The position numbers were made by a program, and so were the translations under genes. This document shows positions 1 through 7,219 of a stretch of DNA of 64,000 nucleotides, piece after piece (position 1 is the stretch's first letter; each line of letters starts with the position of its first letter). This DNA is from CAZBRS01 sp964494475 (GTDB taxonomy: Bacteria; Myxococcota_A; UBA9042; CAZBRS01). The stretch lies in assembly GCA_964494475.1 (NCBI GenBank), contig CAZBRS010000016.1, positions 30,149-94,148 of the forward strand, read 5' to 3'. The notes under the pieces are model-generated. The model searched no databases. It worked only from the letters and a program-made list of their open reading frames with translations, and was not told the origin of the DNA.

Positions 1-1198
1 GCCGGTCTTCCTCCAAGCCTGCGTCGACTACGGCTGCTGTTGCGGCGGGGAGTGTGACGTCGGCGGCGGAGGCGACCTGAGCGCCGAGGGCCCGGCGGCC
101 ACCGGCGTGACGGTCTGGTCGTCCGGTACGGTGGGAGGGCTAGACTACGTGGTGTTGAGCACGGTGGACGGCGACAGCCTGGTCGCCTGGGCGGCGGAGC
201 AGGGCTTCGCGCTTGGCGACGCGGCCGCGGCCGCGATCGACGAGCTGGAAGTTTCGGGCTCGTACTTCTTCGTGGCGCGAGTGTCTCCCGACGCTGACTC
301 ACAGCGCGCGCTGGCGCCCGTAGGCTTCCGCTTCGCGCCCGACGTGGCGCCATTCTATCCGGTGCGCTTCACGGGCGCCCTCCTCCCTATGGGCGGCGCA
401 CTCGACGTCGTGCTGTGGCTGATCGCCGCCGAGGGGACGGGCTTCGAGCCCTCCTCCGTAGCGTTCACCTCGGCGTCGGAGCTGTTCCCGTGGCAGGACT
501 GTGGCGGCGAGCCGTACTCCGGGACGACCGCCGCCTCATACGAAGCCGACGTCAAGGCGTACTTCGCGAGTGTCGCCAACGGCGGGTTCGTGGTGGAGTA
601 TACGGCTCCACTCACCGAAGCTCCCGCCGTCCTGGGGCACGCGTGCTCTGGCTACGACTCCGCGGTATGCAGCCTCGTCCCCGGCGTAGCGCTGACCACG
701 GACGGCTTGAAGGGCATGATCGCTGCCAAGGCCCAGGTCACGCGACTGCGCGGGCACCTGCGCGGCGCGTCGCTGGAAGCCGATTTGAACTTCGAGGCCG
801 TGCAGCCCCGACGTCGCGGGTGGGGCGAGAACGACAAGGCAACCGCGGTGTACTGCTACCTTACGATGTGCGAATCCACGTGCCACTGCTCGCCCGATCC
901 GGACCGGCCCGAGCCCGTAGCGCCCGAGACGGTCGGCGAGATCGATGGGACGACGGCACCCGAGCGAGCGCAAGGCGACACCTCGACGGCGACCGACGCC
1001 CCGCGCGCCGACACATCGATCGCCGCAAGCGACGTGTCGGCCGACACGTCGACCACGTCGGGCGACGGCGACGAGAAGAAGGGCGGCTCGGGCTGCACGG
1101 CGGGCGCCGAGCCACCCGCGTGGGGGCCTTTGGCTGGACTGCTCGGGCTGATCTTCTTGGCGCTTGGCCTGCGGCGTCGTGCGCGCCCGCTAGAATGA
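1..1198 (+). CDS. DUF2330 secreted protein with MYXO-CTERM-like tail (5'-truncated by the window)
   Basis: The reading frame is open from base 2 to the TGA at 1196-1198, so the start and signal peptide lie before the window. From the first visible residues (PVFLQAC.DYGCCCG) it aligns along its length with the complete paralogue at 3121-4488: same Cys-rich box, the GLDYVVLST block and the ALAPV.FRF block. These match the DUF2330 family, exported proteins of unknown function. After an Asp/Thr/Ser-rich linker (roughly 280-330) the C-terminus has a Gly-Cys, one hydrophobic helix and an Arg cluster (LRRRARP). That is the three-part layout of MYXO-CTERM sorting tails, which suggests cell-surface anchoring. 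Its codons look less uniformly GC-ending than those of the 3121 copy. Function unknown; family call fairly sure. Confidence 0.8.
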   Translation, partial: PVFLQACVDYGCCCGGECDVGGGGDLSAEGPAATGVTVWSSGTVGGLDYVVLSTVDGDSLVAWAAEQGFALGDAAAAAIDELEVSGSYFFVARVSPDADSQRALAPVGFRFAPDVAPFYPVRFTGALLPMGGALDVVLWLIAAEGTGFEPSSVAFTSASELFPWQDCGGEPYSGTTAASYEADVKAYFASVANGGFVVEYTAPLTEAPAVLGHACSGYDSAVCSLVPGVALTTDGLKGMIAAKAQVTRLRGHLRGASLEADLNFEAVQPRRRGWGENDKATAVYCYLTMCESTCHCSPDPDRPEPVAPETVGEIDGTTAPERAQGDTSTATDAPRADTSIAASDVSADTSTTSGDGDEKKGGSGCTAGAEPPAWGPLAGLLGLIFLALGLRRRARPLE

Positions 1199-1205
1199 CC
1201 GGCGG

Positions 1206-1763
1206 CTACTCGGCCGCGCGCCGGATCGCCTCGACCAGGTTCTTGAAGCTCGTAGAGCGAGTGTTCGCAATATCCAGGTGCGGGCCGATCGCGCGGGAAC
1301 CGCTGACCTTCTGGTAAGCACCGCACGTAAGGCGGTTCAACTCGTCGGCCGCGTTGCCAAGAGCGTCGGGTGATCGAAACTTTCGGCTGGCTTGCCGCCG
1401 GGCGAGCCCCGACAGGTGCAACCCCTTCTCGACCGCCGCCAGGTCGGCCAGATAGAAGCTCTCGAGCTCGCGGCACGCAATCCGTACGACGACGCCGCCG
1501 CGCCCGCTCTGCTGACACACGGCCACCAGATGCGCCTTCAGCGCTCGGCAGTCCGGGTGCGAATCCTGGTCATGCAGCAAGACGAAGCGTGCGTCGGGGT
1601 TCTGATAGCCGCGGATCTTCCTTGCGGCTTGACCCTGAAGGTCCTGCTTGCCCTCGAAGGGGATGCACCGGAACGGGACATCGGCAGGAACGAGCCTCGG
1701 GACGAGCCCCTCGAGCATCGCCTTCGCGGACTCCTCCTCGAGCAGGAAGACGAGCTCCCTCAT
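1206..1763 (-). CDS. DUF4276 protein, TOPRIM-like nuclease candidate
   Basis: This 185-residue protein follows the AAA15 ATPase, and its ATG overlaps the ATPase stop as ATGA (1760-1763), so translation is coupled. An acidic run Glu9-Glu11 follows the first predicted strand. A hydrophobic strand ends in HDQD (Asp65, Asp67), and a later RELESFYLADL block matches the RE.E.W.LAD signature of DUF4276 proteins. An N-terminal Glu plus a DxD pair is the TOPRIM layout, so metal-dependent nuclease activity is plausible but inferred. The arrangement parallels known defence pairs made of an OLD/AAA15 ATPase and a TOPRIM partner (PARIS AriA/AriB, AbiL/RloB). The gene ends 7 bp from the convergent DUF2330 gene. 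Confidence 0.75.
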   Translation of the reverse strand: MRELVFLLEEESAKAMLEGLVPRLVPADVPFRCIPFEGKQDLQGQAARKIRGYQNPDARFVLLHDQDSHPDCRALKAHLVAVCQQSGRGGVVVRIACRELESFYLADLAAVEKGLHLSGLARRQASRKFRSPDALGNAADELNRLTCGAYQKVSGSRAIGPHLDIANTRSTSFKNLVEAIRRAAE

Positions 1764-2959
1764 CGCGGGTCGGCCCCTTCGAAGAAGCCCTGCTTCCAGA
1801 GCGAGCCCATCAGGTCGCCGTCGGCCATGTAGGCCGCGATCTGCGGATCGTCCTTCGCGCGCCGCACCTCGGTGGCGCCCTCCTTCTTGACCAGCCAGAG
1901 CACCTCGTCGAGGCGACAGGCGTTCAGGAAGTCGGGCGAGTGCGTGGACACGAGCACCTGCCCACCGCGATGGGCGTACCCGCGGAACTCCTCGGCCAAC
2001 TCGCTCATCAAGCGTACGTACAGCTGTTTCTCGGGCTCCTCGACGCAGAGCAGAGGGTGCGGGCGCGGGTCGTGGAGCAGGACCAGGTAGGCGAACATCT
2101 TGATCGTGCCGTCCGACACGTAGCGATCGAGAAACGGCGTCGTGAACGAGCCGTCCTGGAAACGGAGGGTCAGGTAGCCGTCTTCGGTGATCTTCGGCTC
2201 GATGGCGCTGACGCCCGGCACGCGAGCGGCCATGCTGGCCAGGATGGCATCGAACACGGGTCGGTGTCGTTCGTAGAGAAACAGCGCTACGCGCGGCAGG
2301 TTGTCCCCGGTCTCCGACAGGTGCTCGAAGTCGCCCGAGGCCTCCTTGCGGCCTCGCGCCGCGTCGATGTGGAAATCGGACACGTGCCAGGCCTCGATCA
2401 GGCGCCGAAAGGCGTTGGCTGCCTTGAAGCGCTCGAACTGACCGAGGCCCTTGATCGCCAGGATGTCGGGCGAGCCAAGCTTCTGCGCCTCGCGCTTCAG
2501 CTCCTCGTCGGTCTTCGAGAAGTCCTCTTCGTTGATGATGGCGTAGCCCTCGCCGAGCGCGAAGTCGAGGAAATGGAAGGGCTTGCCGTGGGCTCCACGC
2601 TTGTAGCGCAGGAATTCGCGGAGGACCACCGGCTGCCCACCCTGTTCTCCGATCTCCAGCGAGTAGGTCACCAACCGATCGGCGCCGACGATCTCCATGC
2701 GGTACTGGATCTCGATCAGGATGGAGCGATCGTCCGCGTCGCGGCTCAAGACCTCGTTGAACCGGCCGCGGGCGTCGAGCGCCTGGCGAACGTTTCCCTT
2801 CAGGCAGTCGTGCAGGAAGCCGAACACGTCGAAGAGCGTCGTCTTGCCGGAACCATTGGCGCCCACGACCACGGCGAAGCGCGGCAGGTCCTTCAGATGA
2901 ACGTCGCGGAACGCCTTGAAGTTCTTCAGGCGAATCGACTCGATCTTCATGCGCTCCAT
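1760..2959 (-). CDS. AAA15/RecF-like ATPase of a putative defence pair
   Basis: 399 residues from the ATG at 2959, chosen because GGAGG lies 5 bases upstream; another in-frame ATG follows at 2950. The N-terminus has the RecF/SMC-type start (IESIRLKNFKAFRDV). Walker A is GANGSGKT at 33-40. An ABC-like signature SDGTIKMFAYL, a Walker B ending in CVEEPE, and the switch LVSTHSP follow in the order typical of AAA15/AAA_21 OLD-type ATPases. No membrane segment is seen. Such ATPases often sense phage or DNA ends and control a toxic partner, here the coupled DUF4276 gene. The two-gene unit sits in antisense orientation between two DUF2330 paralogues, consistent with insertion of a mobile defence cassette. 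The ATPase call is firm; defence is inferred. Confidence 0.88.
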   Translation of the reverse strand: MERMKIESIRLKNFKAFRDVHLKDLPRFAVVVGANGSGKTTLFDVFGFLHDCLKGNVRQALDARGRFNEVLSRDADDRSILIEIQYRMEIVGADRLVTYSLEIGEQGGQPVVLREFLRYKRGAHGKPFHFLDFALGEGYAIINEEDFSKTDEELKREAQKLGSPDILAIKGLGQFERFKAANAFRRLIEAWHVSDFHIDAARGRKEASGDFEHLSETGDNLPRVALFLYERHRPVFDAILASMAARVPGVSAIEPKITEDGYLTLRFQDGSFTTPFLDRYVSDGTIKMFAYLVLLHDPRPHPLLCVEEPEKQLYVRLMSELAEEFRGYAHRGGQVLVSTHSPDFLNACRLDEVLWLVKKEGATEVRRAKDDPQIAAYMADGDLMGSLWKQGFFEGADPR

Positions 2960-2981
2960 GCCGGCCTCCACGTGCGGACAA

Positions 2982-3010
2982 ACCGTATCGTTAGGAGGCG
3001 GGCGCGTCAA
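2982..3010 (-). promoter_or_regulatory. Candidate sigma70-type promoter of the AAA15/DUF4276 cassette
   Basis: On the minus strand TTGACG (3010-3005) is followed after 17 bases by TACGGT (2987-2982). The -35 matches five of six consensus bases and the -10 only three. A transcript would start roughly 15-20 bases before the ATG at 2959. The 161-bp divergent gap (2960-3120) must also hold the promoter of the 3121 gene, where I see no convincing pair. Confidence 0.4.
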
Positions 3011-3120
3011 TCCACTCCTGACCACCCAGGGAACCGGTGCCCGCCCTGGCGCAGGAGCGTCTTGTACTATTCACGATTCTTCGCCATGCTGGCCCCAACG
3101 TCGACAAGCGGGGGAGTCCC

Positions 3121-4488
3121 ATGAAAGAGCTCGCCAGGATCGGCCGCGTGGTGCTCGCGCTGGCGCTCCTCTTCCTAGACGCCGCGCCCGCCCGGGCCGA
3201 CGGCGGCGTGCTGCAGGCGATCGGGGTGGAGTCCGCGGTCGAGGTGAAGGCCCAGCGCGCCGTCATCTGGCAGACGGGCGGCGGGCTCGAGGTGACCATC
3301 GAGCCCATCTTCACCTGGGCCGGCGACGGCGCGTGGGTGATCCCGCTGCCGGCGCTGCCCCAGGTGACGGCGGCCGATCCGGCGCTGCTCTCGGAGCTCG
3401 ACCGGGCCACGGCCCCGGTGTTCCTCGAGGCCTGCATCGACTACGGCTGCTGCTGCGGCGACCTGTGCGACGTGGGGGCCGGCGGCCCCACCAGCGCCAC
3501 GGCCACCAGCGCCGTGACGGTGTGGTCATCGGGAGAGGTGGGAGGGCTCGACTACGTGGTGCTGAGCACGGTCAACGGCGACAGCCTGGTCGCCTGGGCG
3601 ACGACGAACGGCTTCGTGCTCGGCGAGGCCGCGGCCGCGGCGATCGACGAGCTCGAGATCGCCGGCTCGTTCTTCTTCATCGCCCGGGTCTCGCCCGACG
3701 CGAACCTCGGCCGCGCGCTGGCGCCCGTCACGTTCCGCTTCGGGCCCGACGTGCCTCCCTTCTATCCGCTGCGCTTCACCGGATCGTTGCTGCCCCAGGG
3801 CCGCAGCCTCGATGTCGTGCTGTGGCTCGTCACGGAGCCCGGGGTGGCCTACCACCCCTCCGGCGTGCCGTGGATTCGCGCGGACCTCCTCGGCCTCTAC
3901 GAGTGCGAGTACGACTGGGGCGGAACGTCGCCGGACGACTACGAAGACGCCCTGCAAACCTGGTTCGACGCCGAGGCCCGGGGCGGGCTCGTGGTCGAGT
4001 ACTGGGGGCCGCTGGAGCACGCTCCGGGCCTGACCGGGAGCGCTTGCACCGGCTTTGGGGAGCAGATCTGCAGCGACGTCCCCGTGGTCGCCCTGACGAC
4101 CGACGTGGCCCAGGCCATGGTCTCGTACGAGAGCCGCGTCATGCGGCTGCGGGGCCGGTTGAGAGACGCCGGGCTCGCGTCGGACCTCGCGTTCGCGTCG
4201 ACCTACCCCCCCCACGACGAACTGCGCGGCACGTACAGCCGCTGCGTCGGAAGCTGCGGTGGCGAGTGCCACTGTCCGCCGGCCCCCGAGCGCACCGAGA
4301 CGGTCGGGGAACCCGAGAAGATCGAGGGAACCGAGACGTCGAACGCGGACCACGACACCCTCGTCGAGGCTGCCGAAGGGACGTCGGGGTGTGCCGCGGG
4401 CGGGGGACCGCAGGGAGTGAGCGCGCTCATCCTCCTCGCGATGCTGGTGGCAGCACGCCAGAGCTGGCAAGTGAAGCGCCCCGGCTGA
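3121..4488 (+). CDS. DUF2330 secreted protein with MYXO-CTERM-like tail
   Basis: 455 residues from the ATG at 3121, preceded by a purine-rich gggggag. Residues 1-27 are a signal peptide ending APARA|DGG. The body carries the DUF2330 features: the DGGVLQAIGVES start, IEPIFTW, a CIDYGCCCG Cys box and conserved Cys pairs nearer the C-terminus (CVGSCGGECHC). An acidic linker leads to SGCAAGGG, a hydrophobic helix and basic end residues, which looks like a somewhat degenerate MYXO-CTERM tail. It is a full-length paralogue of the truncated gene at the window start. Export and surface anchoring are likely; the molecular role of DUF2330 is unknown. Confidence 0.85.
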   Translation: MKELARIGRVVLALALLFLDAAPARADGGVLQAIGVESAVEVKAQRAVIWQTGGGLEVTIEPIFTWAGDGAWVIPLPALPQVTAADPALLSELDRATAPVFLEACIDYGCCCGDLCDVGAGGPTSATATSAVTVWSSGEVGGLDYVVLSTVNGDSLVAWATTNGFVLGEAAAAAIDELEIAGSFFFIARVSPDANLGRALAPVTFRFGPDVPPFYPLRFTGSLLPQGRSLDVVLWLVTEPGVAYHPSGVPWIRADLLGLYECEYDWGGTSPDDYEDALQTWFDAEARGGLVVEYWGPLEHAPGLTGSACTGFGEQICSDVPVVALTTDVAQAMVSYESRVMRLRGRLRDAGLASDLAFASTYPPHDELRGTYSRCVGSCGGECHCPPAPERTETVGEPEKIEGTETSNADHDTLVEAAEGTSGCAAGGGPQGVSALILLAMLVAARQSWQVKRPG

Positions 4489-4494
4489 CGACCC

Positions 4495-5259
4495 TCACGC
4501 CGCCGGTGCCGGCTTCGCCGTGAGCGGCCGCTGGTCCTCCGGCAGGTGCTCCACGAACAGCGCGTGCAGCTGCTCCATGACCTCGCCCGTGCGCTCGGGG
4601 GTCCAGGTCGAGGTGTCGATGGCCGGCAGCACCTCGACGTGGAGGGCGCCGCCACGGAACGCCAACGAGTCGGGGCGCCAGGCCTTGTGGGCGCCGTGCA
4701 CGACGATGGGCACGATGGGCAGCCCGGTCTGCAGGGCCAGGTGCGCGGGGCCCTTCTTGAAGGGCAGCAGGCGACCCGAGCGCGAGCGCGTGCCCTCGGG
4801 GCTCAGGTAGATCGAGAGCCTGCCCCGACGCACCAGGTCGGCCAGCTCGCGCAGCGAGGCCACGGCCCCCGCGCGGTTCTCGCGATCGAGGCGCAGGTGG
4901 CCCGTCAGGTAGACCATCTGGCCGAGGATGGGGTAGTACACCACCTGGCGCTTCAGGATGCCCACCGTGCCGTAGGGCATGAGGCGGGCCGCGATGAAAA
5001 AGTCGAGCAGCGACGCGTGGTTCACCACGTAGATGGCGGGCCGGCGCCGGTCGAGGTGCTCGCGCCCCGTGACCGTGAGCCGGCAGCCGATCAGCCCGAG
5101 GGTGGCCCAGCCCATGATGCGCGCGAACACGATGCACGAGCGGATGCGCGCCAGGCGGCTCGGCAGCAGCACCAGGAGCAGCACGGTCTGCAGGAGCGCG
5201 GCGGCCAGCAGCACCACCAGGCCGATCAGGAGCTTCGCGACGTCGGAGACGACGTGCAT
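4495..5259 (-). CDS. 1-acyl-sn-glycerol-3-phosphate acyltransferase (PlsC-like)
   Basis: 254 residues. The N-terminal third is hydrophobic (about 10-33) and anchors the protein in the inner membrane. The PlsC/LPLAT motif NHxxxxD is present as NHASLLD (His81, Asp86). The second block reads SPEGTRSRSG (Glu155-Gly156-Thr157), where E.coli PlsC has FPEGTRS. A PIVPIVVHG strand follows. It should acylate lysophosphatidic acid to phosphatidic acid in phospholipid synthesis. Its ATG lies one base beyond the stop of the upstream lipoprotein gene, so the two share a transcript. It faces the DUF2330 gene across a 6-bp gap. Acyltransferase family is firm; the exact acceptor is not proven. Confidence 0.88.
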   Translation of the reverse strand: MHVVSDVAKLLIGLVVLLAAALLQTVLLLVLLPSRLARIRSCIVFARIMGWATLGLIGCRLTVTGREHLDRRRPAIYVVNHASLLDFFIAARLMPYGTVGILKRQVVYYPILGQMVYLTGHLRLDRENRAGAVASLRELADLVRRGRLSIYLSPEGTRSRSGRLLPFKKGPAHLALQTGLPIVPIVVHGAHKAWRPDSLAFRGGALHVEVLPAIDTSTWTPERTGEVMEQLHALFVEHLPEDQRPLTAKPAPAA

Positions 5260-5260
5260 C

Positions 5261-6154
5261 CTACCGGAACGCCGCGATCGGCGTGCTCGTCACCTTCTCG
5301 AAGACCACGCCGGGGATGTCGAAGCGCCCCGATTCGGGGTTGCAGGCGTCGGCGGGCTCCTTCCAGCTGGCGCCCGCGATCTGCGTGCAGTCGGCCGAGA
5401 GCGCGCCCTGGAAGCCGTAGACGGTGGGCCAGTCCACGGGCTGACCGTCGCAGAGGGTCTCCGACTCCTTCTCGAGCGTCACGGTCCCGCCCTCGAAGAT
5501 GCCGCCCGTCCACTCCTCGCGGTGCGTGAAGCACTCGCCGGACTCGTAGTCGACGTTGTTCGTGGTCTCGACCGAGGCCGAGAACGTGCCGTCGGCGCCG
5601 GGCGTGATCGTGAGGGTGACCACCTGCGTGACCTGGCCGTCGACGGCGCACACGCCCTCGTTCTCGGGGTGCGCGATGGTCGCCCGCCACGTCCCCGCGG
5701 GGGTGTCGCAGGTGGTGGGCGTCACGCGCTCGCCGCACACGCCGGCCTTGCACACGTCGGGCTCGCCGTCGGCGCGCACGCACTCGATGCCGTCGGTCAT
5801 GGGCTCGACCACGCACGCGCTGTCGTGGCACCCCACGATCTGGCACACGCCGCGCACGAGGTCGTCGCAGTCGGGCTGCGAGTTGACGCAGGGCTCGTGC
5901 TCGGACAGGTAGTCGGCGGCCACCACGCAGAGGTCGACCTCGGCGCCGGCCTTCTCCTTGCGCACGCACACCTCGTCGTCGGCGCAGGGGCTGGTCTCGC
6001 TGCAGGCCTCGTAGCACTCCTGCTCGAAGCAGACCCCGCCGCCGCACGTGGCGTCGTCGGCGCACGACTGCCGCACCTTCTTGCCGTCGTCGCCGCCACA
6101 CGCGAACACCGCCATCGCCACGACCACGCACGCCAGCAACGCGTAGCGCCCCAT
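5261..6154 (-). CDS. Cys-rich lipoprotein of unknown function
   Basis: 297 residues. The ATG at 6154 is chosen over a longer reading because GGAGG lies 6 bases upstream and it opens a classic lipoprotein signal (LLACVVVAMAVFAC|GGDD). Residues 30-150 hold many Cys spaced in small CxxC-like loops (CADDATCGGGVC, CSETSPC), typical of myxobacterial surface proteins. The C-terminal 140 residues look like a beta-sandwich with conserved Thr/Val strands that I do not recognise. It is co-transcribed with plsC. Lipidation is supported by the lipobox; function cannot be stated. Confidence 0.75.
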   Translation of the reverse strand: MGRYALLACVVVAMAVFACGGDDGKKVRQSCADDATCGGGVCFEQECYEACSETSPCADDEVCVRKEKAGAEVDLCVVAADYLSEHEPCVNSQPDCDDLVRGVCQIVGCHDSACVVEPMTDGIECVRADGEPDVCKAGVCGERVTPTTCDTPAGTWRATIAHPENEGVCAVDGQVTQVVTLTITPGADGTFSASVETTNNVDYESGECFTHREEWTGGIFEGGTVTLEKESETLCDGQPVDWPTVYGFQGALSADCTQIAGASWKEPADACNPESGRFDIPGVVFEKVTSTPIAAFR

Positions 6155-6191
6155 GACCAACCTCCGGTGGAATTCTTGATGGAAGTCTAGC

Positions 6192-6208
6192 CCATCCGAG
6201 GCGGATGG
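6192..6208. terminator. Weak hairpin between two minus-strand lipoprotein genes
   Basis: CCATCCG and CGGATGG pair perfectly (7 bp) around an AGG loop, 20 bp past the stop of the 6228 gene. No T-run follows on the minus strand, so an intrinsic terminator is only a guess. Confidence 0.25.
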
Positions 6209-6227
6209 CAAGCGCGCTGGAGTCGTC

Positions 6228-7094
6228 TCAGCGGTTGGGATCGCCCAGACATTTCTCGAACGTGTCGATCAGGGGATCGTACGTGCCGTCTTCCTTCACC
6301 TGGACGCACACGACGGGCAGCGTGCGGTCGGTGGTGCAGCCGTCGGTCTCGAGCGCGCCGCCCGCGCCGTAGACCTGCAGGCAGTCCATGTTCTGGCAGG
6401 CACGCCAGCCCCAGCCGAACGACGAGTGGTAGACCTTGTAGTGCTTGCCGTTCCAGTCGAACGCCAGGCTGTCGTTGTGGTGCCCGCCGCCGTAGTCGTA
6501 CGCGGGCTTGTCGACCGCGACCACCTTGGCGCCGTCAGAGAACCACGCACCGCCCGGCGTGTAGGTGGGCGTGGCGCCCATGGTGACGAAGCAGCCGGTG
6601 GGCGTGGCCTGCGCGTAGACCCAGCCCTGCTGGCCGCCATCGTCGAAGGTGCAGATCCAATCGGTGTCGAGCTCGTGCATCTCGACGTCGCCCATCATGC
6701 CACCCTCGCACGTGTAGTCGTGCCACTGGGGCACGCGCACGTCGAAGCCGAAGTCGACCACCTCGCCGCCCTGGTCCTCGGGGCCGACGTCGGGTACGTC
6801 GGGCGCTGGCTCCACCGTGTCGGGCGCTGGCTCCACCGTGTCGGGTGCCGGCTCCACCGTGTCGGGTGCCGGCTCCACCGTGTCGGGTGCCGGCTCCACC
6901 GTGTCGGGTGCCGGCTCCACCGGCTCGGCGGCGTCGGGAACCAAGGCATCGACCGGCACATCGACCGACCCATCGACCGGCACGTCGACCGCGTCGACCG
7001 GCCCGGCGTCGCCCCGACCCGAGTCGGCCTCGCAGGCCACGATACCGCTCACGGCGACCAGCAGCAACAGCAGCGACGAGCCTGGCGTTCGCAT
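6228..7094 (-). CDS. Lipoprotein with EPAPDTV repeat linker, paralogue of 9725
   Basis: 288 residues. A lipoprotein signal (LLLLVAVSGIVAC|EAD) leads into a Val/Asp/Pro linker containing six copies of a seven-residue EPAPDTV-type repeat (about 57-98). The C-terminal domain (about 125-288) has conserved Cys, a GGxHH(N) motif, the block KHYKVYHSS, a CLQVY segment and a CxxDRTLPVVC end. The same elements in the same order occur in the lipoprotein at 9725-10435, so these are paralogues. The domain is unrecognised; the His/Cys pattern could bind metal. The ATG at 7094 has a GGAG upstream. It is transcribed divergently from the GWD-like lipoprotein gene, with 125 bp between the starts. Confidence 0.8.
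   Translation of the reverse strand: MRTPGSSLLLLLVAVSGIVACEADSGRGDAGPVDAVDVPVDGSVDVPVDALVPDAAEPVEPAPDTVEPAPDTVEPAPDTVEPAPDTVEPAPDTVEPAPDVPDVGPEDQGGEVVDFGFDVRVPQWHDYTCEGGMMGDVEMHELDTDWICTFDDGGQQGWVYAQATPTGCFVTMGATPTYTPGGAWFSDGAKVVAVDKPAYDYGGGHHNDSLAFDWNGKHYKVYHSSFGWGWRACQNMDCLQVYGAGGALETDGCTTDRTLPVVCVQVKEDGTYDPLIDTFEKCLGDPNR
6799..6924 (-). repeat. Six tandem 21-bp coding repeats
   Basis: Six contiguous 21-bp units fill 6799-6924, with unit boundaries every 21 bases and only a few base differences (TCGGGCGCT versus TCGGGTGCC at the unit start, and the end of the last unit). The period is a multiple of three, so each unit adds one EPAPDTV heptapeptide to the linker of the 6228-7094 lipoprotein. 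Copy number is likely to vary between strains by slippage. Confidence 0.95.
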
Positions 7095-7219
7095 GGGACC
7101 TCTCCGTTCGGCGCGGGGAACACGACGCCAGCATACCGGATTCCGCGAAAAGGGGAACGGGTGGCGCGCGGCCCGCGAACGCGCTAGAGTGACCCCACCG
7201 GAACCACCCTCGGGGCATC

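Noticed and set aside
6799..6924. CRISPR-like appearance of the 21-bp repeats
   Set aside because: No spacers; contiguous units in frame with a coding linker.
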